A stretch of DNA of 51,358 nt, from contig JAOLYI010000003.1 in the NCBI GenBank assembly GCA_028343315.1, positions 1-51,358 of the forward strand. Direction: 5' to 3'. The notes under the pieces were generated by a model. It searched no databases. It was not told where the DNA came from and saw only the letters and a program-made list of their open reading frames with translations. Position 1 is the first letter of the stretch. Every line of letters begins with the position of its first letter. The position numbers and the translations under genes are program-made. This DNA comes from Candidatus Pelagibacter sp. GTDB lineage: Bacteria > Pseudomonadota > Alphaproteobacteria > Pelagibacterales > Pelagibacteraceae. Shown in pieces: positions 26,218 through 34,614 of the stretch.

Positions 26218-27406
26218 CCAAACCAGTTTGAAGTTTACCTAGAATTAAAGCATGAGTGTCTTCAGTGCCATCATAAGTACTTACAGTTTCAAGATTAACC
26301 AAATGTCTAATAATATGATTTTCATCTAGAATTCCATTTCCTGCTAATATATCTCTAGCATCTCTAACTATATTTAAAGCTTTTTTGCAATTGTTTCGTT
26401 TAAGTAGGCTTATAGCAATTTTTAAATCTTTATTTTGATCCATTATTCTGCCAGCTAAAATGCAACCACCAAAACCTAAAGAGATCTCCGTCATCATATC
26501 GGCGAGTTTTTTTTGAACTAATTGTTTTGATGCAAGCGGTTTTTTATTTATTATTCTATTTTCGGCATATTCTTTAGCTATATGCCAACAAGTTTCTGCT
26601 GCACCTATTGCACCCCAAGCTATTCCATATCTTGCTTTATTAATACAAGAATAAACTGCTTTCCAACCATTTGTGTTAGGCAAAATACTATTCTTAGTAA
26701 CTTTTACATTATTCAAAAAAATCTTACCTGCTTGAGCAATTTTAATACTAGATTTTTTAATTTTTTCAGTCGTCAAACCTTTTGTGTTCTTATCAATTAA
26801 AAAACCATGAACTTTTTTTTCTTTATCAAAAGCCCAAATTAAAAAAACATCAGCAATAGGCGCATTAGTTATCCAATTTTTTGAACCATTTATAATAAAT
26901 CCATCTGACACTTCTTCAAAATTTGTTTCCATCGAAGAAGGATCTGATCCCGAAATACTTTCAGTTAGGCCAAAACATCCAACAATATTTCCTTTTACCA
27001 ATTCCGGAATATACTTTTTTTTCTGTTCTTCAGAACCAAAAGTAAAAATAGGATGTATTACTAAAGATGATTGCACTGAGATAGCAGATCTATAACTACT
27101 ATCTACTGCCTCTAATTCTCTAGCAACTAAACCATAAGATACACTCGAAACATTTGATGAACCATATCCTTTTATAGTATTACCTAAAAAACCATTAGCG
27201 CCTAAAGCAGGGTAAATTTTTTTATCAAAAAAACTTTTATCATTATTTTCAATGACTGACGGCATTAAAAAATTTTTACAGAAATCTTTTGCTTTTTTAT
27301 GTATAGATTTTTCTTCAATAGTAAGCAGGTCGTTTAGATAAAGTGGATCTCTCCAATCATTCACTGATTTAAAAGATTTTTTTTGATTAATTTTTATTAC
27401 ACTCAT
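26207..27406 (-). CDS. Acyl-CoA dehydrogenase, glutaryl-CoA dehydrogenase-like
   Basis: This 399-residue flavoprotein aligns block by block with glutaryl-CoA dehydrogenase: SSYRSAISVQSSLVIHP (arginine that holds the dicarboxyl substrate), CFGLTESISGSDPSSMET, and the C-terminal STYDGTEDTHALILG. In family members the last block reads YEGT and its glutamate is the catalytic base; here it is Asp379 (codon 26270-26272). The gene overlaps a GNAT gene and lies 28 bases downstream of an acyl-CoA ligase, so the two probably form a CoA-activation and oxidation pair. The substrate may differ from glutarate. Confidence 0.88.
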   Translation of the reverse strand: MSVIKINQKKSFKSVNDWRDPLYLNDLLTIEEKSIHKKAKDFCKNFLMPSVIENNDKSFFDKKIYPALGANGFLGNTIKGYGSSNVSSVSYGLVARELEAVDSSYRSAISVQSSLVIHPIFTFGSEEQKKKYIPELVKGNIVGCFGLTESISGSDPSSMETNFEEVSDGFIINGSKNWITNAPIADVFLIWAFDKEKKVHGFLIDKNTKGLTTEKIKKSSIKIAQAGKIFLNNVKVTKNSILPNTNGWKAVYSCINKARYGIAWGAIGAAETCWHIAKEYAENRIINKKPLASKQLVQKKLADMMTEISLGFGGCILAGRIMDQNKDLKIAISLLKRNNCKKALNIVRDARDILAGNGILDENHIIRHLVNLETVSTYDGTEDTHALILGKLQTGLDAF

Positions 27407-27434
27407 AATTAATTCTATTTTATCCTAAACACTA

Positions 27435-29033
27435 TCATTTAGTCTGATTTACGATTTTACGCAACAAATATTTTTGTATTTTGCCTGTTGAAGTTTTACC
27501 AATCTTTCCAAATATAATTTTTTTAGGAATTTTAAATTTAGCCATATTTTTTTTACAAAAATCTATAATTCTAGATTCTTCTAATACTGAATTTTTTTTT
27601 AACGTTATAAATGCGCAAGGGACTTCACCCCATTTTTCGTCTTTTTTGGCTACTACCGCAACATCAACAACATCTTTAAGTTTAAAAAGTACATTTTCAA
27701 TTTCAATACTGCTTATATTTTCTCCACCGGAAATGATTATATCTTTTAAGCGATCTTTTAATTCAATATAGCCATTTTTATGAGTTACACCGATATCACC
27801 TGTGTGAAACCAACCTTTGTAGAAAACTTTTTTAGTTGCAGCTCTGTCAAGATGATATCCCATCATTACAGTGTTACCTTTTATACAAACTTCACCCAAC
27901 TCTTTACCGTTGTGTTTAACTTCTTTTTTAGTACGCTTATTGAAAATTTTTATTTGCGCGACACCAGGATACTTTACTCCTTGACGGGATTTTAACTCTG
28001 CGATTTTTTTTTTTTTTAATTTATTCCAATTATTTTGCCATTCACAAACAACTGCTGGACCATAAACCTCTGTTAGTCCATAAGTGTGAGTAATATTAAA
28101 ACCTTGTTCGTCGATTTTTTTTAAAACTGAGGAGGGAGGTGGAGCAGCACCTGTCATAAATTCTACTTTTTTTTTGAGTTTGATACCTTCTTCTATTAAA
28201 AGATTTATAATTACTGTTGTACCACATAAGTGGGTTACTTTATGTTTTCTAATAAGTTCAAAAATTTTTTTTGCATTAACTTTTCTTAGACAAATATTTT
28301 TTCCTGCTAAAGCAGCTATAGTCCAAGGAAAACACCATCCGTTACAATGAAACATTGGTAACGTCCAAAGGTAAGTAGGATTTTTTCTCATATTCCATGC
28401 AAGTTGATTACTTATAGCGTTTAAATAAGCTCCTCTATGGTGAGTGACTACACCTTTAGGTTTGCTTGTTGTTCCTGATGTATAACTCAAACTTATTGGC
28501 GACCATTCATCTTTAATCTTAAATTTGGTCAGGGTATTTTTTTTTCCTTCTTGCACAAAAGACTCATATGTTTTTTCATTTATTAAATTTTTTGAAAATT
28601 TTTTGTCATCTTTAATTGCAATTAAAGTAACTTGATGTTTACCAATTTTTAAAGCCGCTCTTATAACTGGCAAAAATTCAGTATCTACAAAAATTAATTT
28701 AGTTTTAGAATGGCGTATGATGAAACTAATTGTTTTTGGTTCTAGCCTTATATTTATCGTATTAATTACTGCTCCAGACATTGGAATAGCAAAATGAGCC
28801 TCATAAATTGCATTTGAATTAGGAGCCATTATTGAAACAACATCGCCAACTTTAATATTTTTTTTTATTAATGATGAGGCTAATAAAACAGATCTTTCAT
28901 AAGTCTCTTTCCATGTAAATTTTTTATTTTCGGTAATAATTGATATGTAGTTAGGAAAAATTTTAGCAGTTCTTTCTAAAAAACTTATTGGAGTTAAGGG
29001 TGTATAGTTTGCTTCAGTTTTTTTAAAATTCAT
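27435..29033 (-). CDS. AMP-dependent acyl-CoA ligase (DmdB/AAE-like)
   Basis: This 532-residue ANL-superfamily enzyme has the P-loop-like LSYTSGTTSKPKGVV motif, the HTYGLTEVYGP block, and the C-terminal GWFHTGDIG and KDIIISGGENIS hinge. It ends with the catalytic-lysine motif KTSTGKIQKYLLR. The opening NYTPLTPISFLERTA is shared with plant acyl-activating enzymes and with alphaproteobacterial methylmercaptopropionate-CoA ligases (DmdB). With the acyl-CoA dehydrogenase after it, a short- or medium-chain acid or DMSP-derived acid route is possible. The substrate is not determined by the visible motifs. Confidence 0.9.
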   Translation of the reverse strand: MNFKKTEANYTPLTPISFLERTAKIFPNYISIITENKKFTWKETYERSVLLASSLIKKNIKVGDVVSIMAPNSNAIYEAHFAIPMSGAVINTINIRLEPKTISFIIRHSKTKLIFVDTEFLPVIRAALKIGKHQVTLIAIKDDKKFSKNLINEKTYESFVQEGKKNTLTKFKIKDEWSPISLSYTSGTTSKPKGVVTHHRGAYLNAISNQLAWNMRKNPTYLWTLPMFHCNGWCFPWTIAALAGKNICLRKVNAKKIFELIRKHKVTHLCGTTVIINLLIEEGIKLKKKVEFMTGAAPPPSSVLKKIDEQGFNITHTYGLTEVYGPAVVCEWQNNWNKLKKKKIAELKSRQGVKYPGVAQIKIFNKRTKKEVKHNGKELGEVCIKGNTVMMGYHLDRAATKKVFYKGWFHTGDIGVTHKNGYIELKDRLKDIIISGGENISSIEIENVLFKLKDVVDVAVVAKKDEKWGEVPCAFITLKKNSVLEESRIIDFCKKNMAKFKIPKKIIFGKIGKTSTGKIQKYLLRKIVNQTK

Positions 29034-29078
29034 TTTTTAATATTTTAAATTATGTTAAGAACTAATATATAATAAGTT

Positions 29079-29867
29079 ATGATTAGATATATAAAAAATA
29101 ATACAGGAATTCTTATTCGTATTGATGATGTTTGTGAAAATATGGATTGGAAATTAATGAAAAAATTAGAAGTATTGTTTGACAAGTATTCTATCAAGCC
29201 AGTTTTAGGAGTTATACCCAATAACAAAGATGAGGACTTTTTATCCTTTCCTAGAAATGATGATTTTTGGGAGCAACTTAGAGCATGGCAGAAAAAAGGT
29301 TGGGAGATAGTTCAGCACGGATACACTCATATTTATGACACTCTTTGTAAAAACAAACTAGATTATTTTAATTATGGCGGTGGATCTGAATTTTTTGGTC
29401 ACCCTGTTTCAATTCAAGAGTCAAGAATTAGAAGTGGGCTAGAAAAATTTAAAAAGGAAAAAATTAATATAAGGTCATTTTTTGCCCCCAATCAAACGTA
29501 TGATGAAAATACATTTATTGCTCTAAAAAACTGTGGGATCAACGAAATAATTGATGGTTATGGATTAATGCCTTATACAGAAAAAAATATTAAATTTATT
29601 CCACAACTATTTGAAAAAGTAATTATCTTACCCTTTGGTATACAATCTACGAAACTTCACCTACACACTTGGAATGAAGATGATTACCAAATTTTCGAGA
29701 ATTTTATTAAAACCAATTCAGAAAAAATTATTTCTTATGATTTGGCTTTAAGTAAAATCAATAATAATTTTTTTTACAAAATTTTAAGATACCTGATTTC
29801 GAAAATTCTCAAGATTAAAAGACTAAGATTAGACAAAGTGTCAAAATATAAAATTCAAAGATCTTAA
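29079..29867 (+). CDS. DUF2334 / polysaccharide-deacetylase-like protein
   Basis: This 262-residue protein carries the NodB-fold metal residues: Asp-Asp in LIRIDDVCEN (residues about 12-21) and His-x3-His in VQHGYTH, followed by the SFFAPNQTYDENT catalytic arginine-loop region. It has no signal peptide, consistent with cytosolic action on glycolipid or sugar-nucleotide precursors. It is divergent from the acyl-CoA ligase and convergent with a methyltransferase gene. Probably part of the scattered surface-glycan genes; the exact substrate is unknown. Confidence 0.78.
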   Translation: MIRYIKNNTGILIRIDDVCENMDWKLMKKLEVLFDKYSIKPVLGVIPNNKDEDFLSFPRNDDFWEQLRAWQKKGWEIVQHGYTHIYDTLCKNKLDYFNYGGGSEFFGHPVSIQESRIRSGLEKFKKEKINIRSFFAPNQTYDENTFIALKNCGINEIIDGYGLMPYTEKNIKFIPQLFEKVIILPFGIQSTKLHLHTWNEDDYQIFENFIKTNSEKIISYDLALSKINNNFFYKILRYLISKILKIKRLRLDKVSKYKIQRS

Positions 29868-30578
29868 TTATATTTTCTTAAAATCTAAACAAACCAATCT
29901 ATCTGTAAAAATTATCCGATTCTTAAACTTAGATTTTACTTCTTTAACACCTTTATTTATATCTTTTTTAGACAAATTTAATAGACAAGAAATATATCTA
30001 GCATTAATCATTGACAAGTATTTTTTTTTAGAAATTGAAGTTTTAAAATTAAAACTACTTTCATTTAATGTTTTTAAATTTCTTTTAATTAACTTTAATA
30101 AAACTTGATCTTTTTTTAAACTCACATTGAGTTTTTGTTTCATAAGTTTAAAACATGGTATCTCATTTTTTTTTAATTTAAGAGAAAAAATAAGTATTTT
30201 TCCTTTTGAATTTAATCTTTTTTTTGCAAGATTTAAAAGGAGGTCTAATTTTTTTTTTGAAAAGAAATGCATAGTTTGTTTAATTAGAATTAAGTCAAAA
30301 TTTTCATTTTTTTTTAAATATTTAATTGCATCACATTTTTTGAAAAGGACATTTTTTTTTATATGTTTATTTTTTAAAATATCAATACCAATAGGTTTGT
30401 TAAAAAATTTATATTTTCTTTGAAGAGAACTTATTATATTTGCTCTTCCACAACCTATATCTAAAATTTTTGTATTTTTATTAAATTTTATTTTTGATTT
30501 AAGAAATTTATTGAAGGCATTTACGTATTTCTTTGAAGATAACCAAGTTTTATTATCCCAGTTTCTTAATTTTTTCAT
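29868..30578 (-). CDS. Class I SAM-dependent methyltransferase
   Basis: This 236-residue protein has motif I TKILDIGCGRANIISSL near residue 40, an acidic residue after the second strand (IGIDIL) and FDLILIKQTMHFF for motif IV-like. It is lysine-rich and AT-biased. The start abuts the stop of the phosphotransacetylase gene, so it is the last gene of the long tauABC minus-strand run. The acceptor is unknown. Resemblance is to the UbiE/Methyltransf_11 or _25 class. Confidence 0.82.
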   Translation of the reverse strand: MKKLRNWDNKTWLSSKKYVNAFNKFLKSKIKFNKNTKILDIGCGRANIISSLQRKYKFFNKPIGIDILKNKHIKKNVLFKKCDAIKYLKKNENFDLILIKQTMHFFSKKKLDLLLNLAKKRLNSKGKILIFSLKLKKNEIPCFKLMKQKLNVSLKKDQVLLKLIKRNLKTLNESSFNFKTSISKKKYLSMINARYISCLLNLSKKDINKGVKEVKSKFKNRIIFTDRLVCLDFKKI

Positions 30579-31486
30579 TAAAGAGAAACAATTGAAGCAG
30601 CTATAGAGGCCAATCTTGCTGGAGCACTATCGGCACGACTAGTGATCACTACAGGAACTTTTCCGCCTACAACTACACCAGCGGCACAAGCTCCCATAAA
30701 ATAAATCATCATTTTAACTAAACTATTACCAGTCTCAACATTCGGAACTAATAAAATATCTGTTTTGCCAGCTACACTATTCTTGATCCCCTTTATTTGA
30801 GCCGCTATTTCTGAAACAGAATTATCAAAAGCCATTGGACCAAATATATCTGCATTAATTTTTTCTTTTTTTGCTCTTTCAGTTATTTCTTTTGCATCCA
30901 CTGAGCTAGGCACACTCTCCAAAACCTCTTCTGTTGCTGAAAGCACAGATACTTTAGGTCTATTAATTCCGACTCTTTTTGCAAAGTCTACAGAATTTTT
31001 AAGTATATGCATTTTAGTCTCTAATTTTGGTAAAACATTTAAAGCTCCATCGGTAATGATGAAAGGCTTATCATTTTGTTTTAATGTCATGTGCCAAATA
31101 TGACTTAATCTTTTTTTACCAATTAAATTTAAATCTCTTTTAAGAATCGCTTTCATTAAAATATCAGTATGTATGTGTCCTTTAATAATTATCTTTACTT
31201 TGCCTTCACTCGCCATTTTAGCAGCTAATGGTGCAGTATTATTTTCAATTATCTCGTTAATTATCTCAAATTTTGAAACATTCCATTTTATATCATTTGC
31301 TAATTTTTGAATTTTTTCTTTATCACCAATAAATATCGGATCTATCAATCCCTCATCAACTGCTTGTTTGGCAGACTCGATTGGAAGAGCTTTACCCGCA
31401 TTAACAATTACAACTTTGACAGGTCCTTTTGTTTTTGCTAATTTTAGCAATTGATCGGGGCAGATTATTTTTTTATTTGATAGCAT
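30578..31486 (-). CDS. pta: Phosphate acetyl/butyryltransferase (Pta-like)
   Basis: This 302-residue protein is of the PTA_PTB family (short form). KGHIHTDILMKAIL, PFIITDGALNV and DILLVPNVETGNSLVKMM are the recognisable blocks; the last is the usual C-terminal active-site region. It would convert acetyl phosphate and CoA to acetyl-CoA. That is exactly the product of Xsc, whose gene is at 9.7 kb, so the taurine route is complete within the window. The gene overlaps the Ldh2-like gene by 14 bases. A phosphate butyryltransferase specificity cannot be excluded. Confidence 0.87.
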   Translation of the reverse strand: MLSNKKIICPDQLLKLAKTKGPVKVVIVNAGKALPIESAKQAVDEGLIDPIFIGDKEKIQKLANDIKWNVSKFEIINEIIENNTAPLAAKMASEGKVKIIIKGHIHTDILMKAILKRDLNLIGKKRLSHIWHMTLKQNDKPFIITDGALNVLPKLETKMHILKNSVDFAKRVGINRPKVSVLSATEEVLESVPSSVDAKEITERAKKEKINADIFGPMAFDNSVSEIAAQIKGIKNSVAGKTDILLVPNVETGNSLVKMMIYFMGACAAGVVVGGKVPVVITSRADSAPARLASIAASIVSL

Positions 31487-32483
31487 TTAATTCATTAATT
31501 TCATTTAAAATTTTAGAAGGTATAGATATATCTTTATTAATATTCTTTCTATAAATTTTATTTTTTCTCTCTCCAGGATACAAAATAGATTTAAAACCCT
31601 TGGCTTTTGGAAGTCTTTTAATCCTAGAAATGTTTATTCTCATTTCTTTTAGAAAGTTTTTTCCAATAAAGATTTTAGGATCAAAGGTAAAAAATAAATG
31701 TCCCATATTTTGCGGTCCAGAAAAGTCATCAAAAGGATCTTTGGTTTTTCCACTATGACTCGAACCTGTTAAAACACCACTTAAAATATCAACCATCCAA
31801 GCAAGACCGGATCCTTTAAATGTAGAAATAGGAAGTTGAGTTCCTTGAAGAGCTTTATTTGCATCTATAGTTATTTTTCCATATTTATCTAAAGCAACAC
31901 CGTAGGGAATTTTTTGTCCGAGTTTACTAGCTCTTCTTATTTTGCCTCTATTAATTATTGAGGTAGAAGCATCTAATATAAAAGGAGCTTTGCCAGTAGG
32001 TGCGCCAAAACAAATTGGATTTGTTCCAAATAAAGATTTTTTTGCACCATAAGGAGCTAAAGCAGGAGGAGCGTTAGTAAAACAAAAAACTATTAAATTA
32101 TTTTTTACCGCTTGTTCAGCATAAAAACTAGAAAGTCCATAATGTCCACTTTTTTTTATCGCCACTAAACCAATTCCAGTTTTTTTTGCATTTTTGATAG
32201 CTTGTTTTATGCCAATATCAGCTGCTACAAATCCAATACTATCATTAGCATCGACATGAGAAATTGAATTGCTTATTTTTTTTATTTTAATTTTCGGCTT
32301 TGGATTTATTAATTTTCTTTTAATTCTATCACAATACATCTTCAGCCTTGCTAGTCCGTGTGAAGGAGCGTCTAAAAGTTCAGCTTTGATAAGAAAGTCC
32401 GAAACGATTTTTGAGTGGCTTTTAGAAAGATTGTGTTTTTGGAAAATTTGATTTAATAAAATTTTTAGTTTTTTTTGTTTCAC
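31473..32483 (-). CDS. Malate/L-lactate (Ldh2) family dehydrogenase, ComC-like
   Basis: This 336-residue NAD(P)-dependent oxidoreductase is of the Ldh2 family. It has the DAPSHGLARL opening, KKSGHYGLSSFYAEQA with the catalytic histidine, LFGTNPICFGAPT, and ILDASTS. ComC, the (R)-sulfolactate dehydrogenase, belongs to this family. In sulfolactate users it pairs with another dehydrogenase to turn the S form into the R form accepted by SuyAB. Location in a taurine-transport operon and the presence of suyAB favour sulfolactate over malate or ureidoglycolate, but specificity cannot be read from the sequence. Confidence 0.82.
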   Translation of the reverse strand: MKQKKLKILLNQIFQKHNLSKSHSKIVSDFLIKAELLDAPSHGLARLKMYCDRIKRKLINPKPKIKIKKISNSISHVDANDSIGFVAADIGIKQAIKNAKKTGIGLVAIKKSGHYGLSSFYAEQAVKNNLIVFCFTNAPPALAPYGAKKSLFGTNPICFGAPTGKAPFILDASTSIINRGKIRRASKLGQKIPYGVALDKYGKITIDANKALQGTQLPISTFKGSGLAWMVDILSGVLTGSSHSGKTKDPFDDFSGPQNMGHLFFTFDPKIFIGKNFLKEMRINISRIKRLPKAKGFKSILYPGERKNKIYRKNINKDISIPSKILNEINELNAIK

Positions 32484-32914
32484 TTAATAATTTCATTTCC
32501 TTTGGTTTCCCAATAATCAATTCTTTGTTTTTGATTTTCAACTAATTTTTTACACAACAAACCATATTGGCTAGTTAAACTTGAAAAATCTTTTTTTGCA
32601 ATAGCTGCCAACTCTTCAATTTTTTTTTTATTATTTTTACTCATAATTTTTGGTGTCAATCCTAAAACTTCACCTAGGTCATGATTAAATTTTAAAGTAA
32701 TATCAGCACTATCTTCCAAACCTTTTATTATTTGCTTTTCTTTACCTGTTTTTTTGAAGCTTTCAGATGCGATCATATAGAAACTATAACAAGCTACATA
32801 ATCTTTTTGAATATTTTCTAACACATATTTTGCGACTTTTTCTACTTTAGTTTTTTCAACTGCAAATAAATTTAAAGGAAAAATTAAAAACATTATAATT
32901 AAAATTTTTTTCAT
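32480..32914 (-). CDS. Small exported hypothetical protein
   Basis: This 144-residue protein starts with a signal peptide (MKKILIIMFLIFPLNLFA). The mature part is about 125 residues, mostly helical in appearance, with two cysteines that could pair. No family is recognised. It overlaps the Ldh2 gene at its 3' end and abuts another small exported protein gene at its start. The placement in the tau transcript suggests a periplasmic role, otherwise unknown. Confidence 0.75.
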   Translation of the reverse strand: MKKILIIMFLIFPLNLFAVEKTKVEKVAKYVLENIQKDYVACYSFYMIASESFKKTGKEKQIIKGLEDSADITLKFNHDLGEVLGLTPKIMSKNNKKKIEELAAIAKKDFSSLTSQYGLLCKKLVENQKQRIDYWETKGNEIIK

Positions 32915-33327
32915 TAGCTTTCTAATTTATATTTAATAATTTTTTCACAATTTGACAATAAACTTATTCCTTCAGTATTATTTAAAACACTTTTCAATTT
33001 TACTGTTTTATCAAAAGTATCAAATATCATTTGAGTATAAAAAGCAGGATAGCCAGAAATTTCAGATATAATTTTATCATTTTCTTTAGTAATTCTTTTT
33101 ACAGATATATTCTCTTTTTTTATACGCAAATCATTCAATCTTAATCTTTTATAAGTCTCATTGGTATAAATAAACTTTCTAGTCATTTCACCTTTATTTA
33201 AATCAAGTTTATATTCGTTTTTTTCGAATTCATAATCTTTACTTATGCAATTTTTAAAGACTAGAATTTCAGCAAATAATTTAAAAAAAAATATTTGAAA
33301 AAAAAAAATTAATAAAATTAATTTCAT
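32914..33327 (-). CDS. Small exported hypothetical protein
   Basis: This 137-residue protein has a very hydrophobic N-terminal signal (MKLILLIFFFQIFFFKLFAE). The mature part contains two cysteines (in VFKNCISK and LLSNCEK) and alternating beta-like strands. No family is recognised. It starts six bases after the SGNH-like gene, and its stop overlaps the start of the next gene. The codon content is extremely AT-rich like the other small genes of this stretch, which may indicate a younger or faster-evolving set. Confidence 0.72.
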   Translation of the reverse strand: MKLILLIFFFQIFFFKLFAEILVFKNCISKDYEFEKNEYKLDLNKGEMTRKFIYTNETYKRLRLNDLRIKKENISVKRITKENDKIISEISGYPAFYTQMIFDTFDKTVKLKSVLNNTEGISLLSNCEKIIKYKLES

Positions 33328-33332
33328 TTAAA

Positions 33333-34433
33333 TTATTCGTTAATTTTTGAAAAAATATTACTAAGAAAAATATCTTTATGCTGTTGGTTTGCTAAATGAG
33401 ATGCAGGATCATTTTTTCTGTAGATTTTTTCTATTTTTTCTTTTGAATGGTCTAAATTATTCATATTTATGTGTTTAAATCTTATATCGTCAAAAGACAA
33501 TAGCACCTCATCAATATATTTAGAAACATTTACCTTGTAGGTTTTTTGAAGATGTCCTTTGTGTGGAAAACTTGTTAGATAAACTTTTTTTATTTTTTTT
33601 TCATTAGATAAAAAAACAAGGTACTCACTTAAAGATTTTTTAAAATTTTTTTCAGATAAGGAATTGTAATTAATTAATTCTTTTTGAATTTGAAAAAAAC
33701 CACACTTACTCTCATTTCTTTTACGAAAACCTTTTTTCTTTATTTCACTGATAAGGCTTAAATTTCTTTTTAAGAAATATTGAGTTTTGAGATACGGAAA
33801 TTTTAGCACTTTGATAAAATTGTTTGAAAAATATAGCTCTGAATATAAATAAATTTTTGAATAATCATAAGTTGCGCGAGTATATTCTTCTCTATGAACT
33901 CTTATTAAATTTCCCTCAGAAGAGTAAATTTTTTTATCTTTGTATCTACAAATTTCATCACCAATATCGGTTTGATCAATATTAATTATTAATACTTGTG
34001 GGCGAATATTGAAATCGTTTTTTAAAATTTTATATTGAACATGCATTAAGCTTGGACTGAAAGATGTGATACCAGCATTATAAATGTTAAAATTATTATC
34101 TTCTCCAAATTTTTTAACAAACATTTCTGATGTTTTTATATTTGATATATCTTCTATCCAGGAGTCTCCTTGCAACAAAATAGTATTAGAAAAATCTTTT
34201 TTAAAAATAATTTTAGAAAAAAGGTAGTTATCTTCTCCATCACCCCATTTATTAACATCACGTAGATGATGAATTTTGTTAGAATATTTCTTGTGAAATT
34301 CTAAATATTTTTTATTAGAAAATATTAAATCTTTATGTTTTTTAATTTCTAATAAGCCCCAAATACCAAATAAAAAATAAAATAAAATAAAAATTATTAA
34401 ATATGTTAAAAAATAAAATTTATTATTTTTCAT
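33333..34433 (-). CDS. Membrane-anchored SGNH/GDSL-like hydrolase
   Basis: This 366-residue protein has one N-terminal membrane segment (about residues 7-27) and then an extracytoplasmic domain. LLQGDSWIED (near residue 91) is the GDS block, YNAGITSFSP the second block, and NDPASH near the C terminus a likely catalytic Asp/His segment. Such proteins commonly act as esterases or O-acetyl-handling enzymes on envelope polysaccharide. It sits oddly inside the tau operon, two bases after the 59-residue small gene. Domain order is seen; catalytic function is inferred. Confidence 0.68.
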   Translation of the reverse strand: MKNNKFYFLTYLIIFILFYFLFGIWGLLEIKKHKDLIFSNKKYLEFHKKYSNKIHHLRDVNKWGDGEDNYLFSKIIFKKDFSNTILLQGDSWIEDISNIKTSEMFVKKFGEDNNFNIYNAGITSFSPSLMHVQYKILKNDFNIRPQVLIINIDQTDIGDEICRYKDKKIYSSEGNLIRVHREEYTRATYDYSKIYLYSELYFSNNFIKVLKFPYLKTQYFLKRNLSLISEIKKKGFRKRNESKCGFFQIQKELINYNSLSEKNFKKSLSEYLVFLSNEKKIKKVYLTSFPHKGHLQKTYKVNVSKYIDEVLLSFDDIRFKHINMNNLDHSKEKIEKIYRKNDPASHLANQQHKDIFLSNIFSKINE

Positions 34434-34434
34434 G

Positions 34435-34614
34435 TTAAGAAGAAAGAAAATGAGCTAACAATAGAATAGTTCCTGTAACTCTGAAACCGTGTTTTAAAAC
34501 AAAAAATATTTTTATTTTTTTTTCGTCATTCTGTTCTTTATATATTTTTTCTATTCTCCAGCTAACAAAAGAAGCCATATACGAATAAATTGAGTAAGCT
34601 AAATATCCACTCAT
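34435..34614 (-). CDS. Small membrane protein (59 aa)
   Basis: This is a 59-codon ORF. Translation begins MSGYLAYSIYSYMASFVSW, has a charged middle (RIEKIYKEQNDEKK), and ends with a hydrophobic stretch (FRVTGTILLLAHFLSS). The ATG overlaps the racemase stop (TAATG), and its own stop is one base before the ATG of the SGNH-like gene. That tight fit on both sides is the main evidence that it is translated. Two possible short membrane segments flank the charged loop. The function is unknown. Confidence 0.7.
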   Translation of the reverse strand: MSGYLAYSIYSYMASFVSWRIEKIYKEQNDEKKIKIFFVLKHGFRVTGTILLLAHFLSS

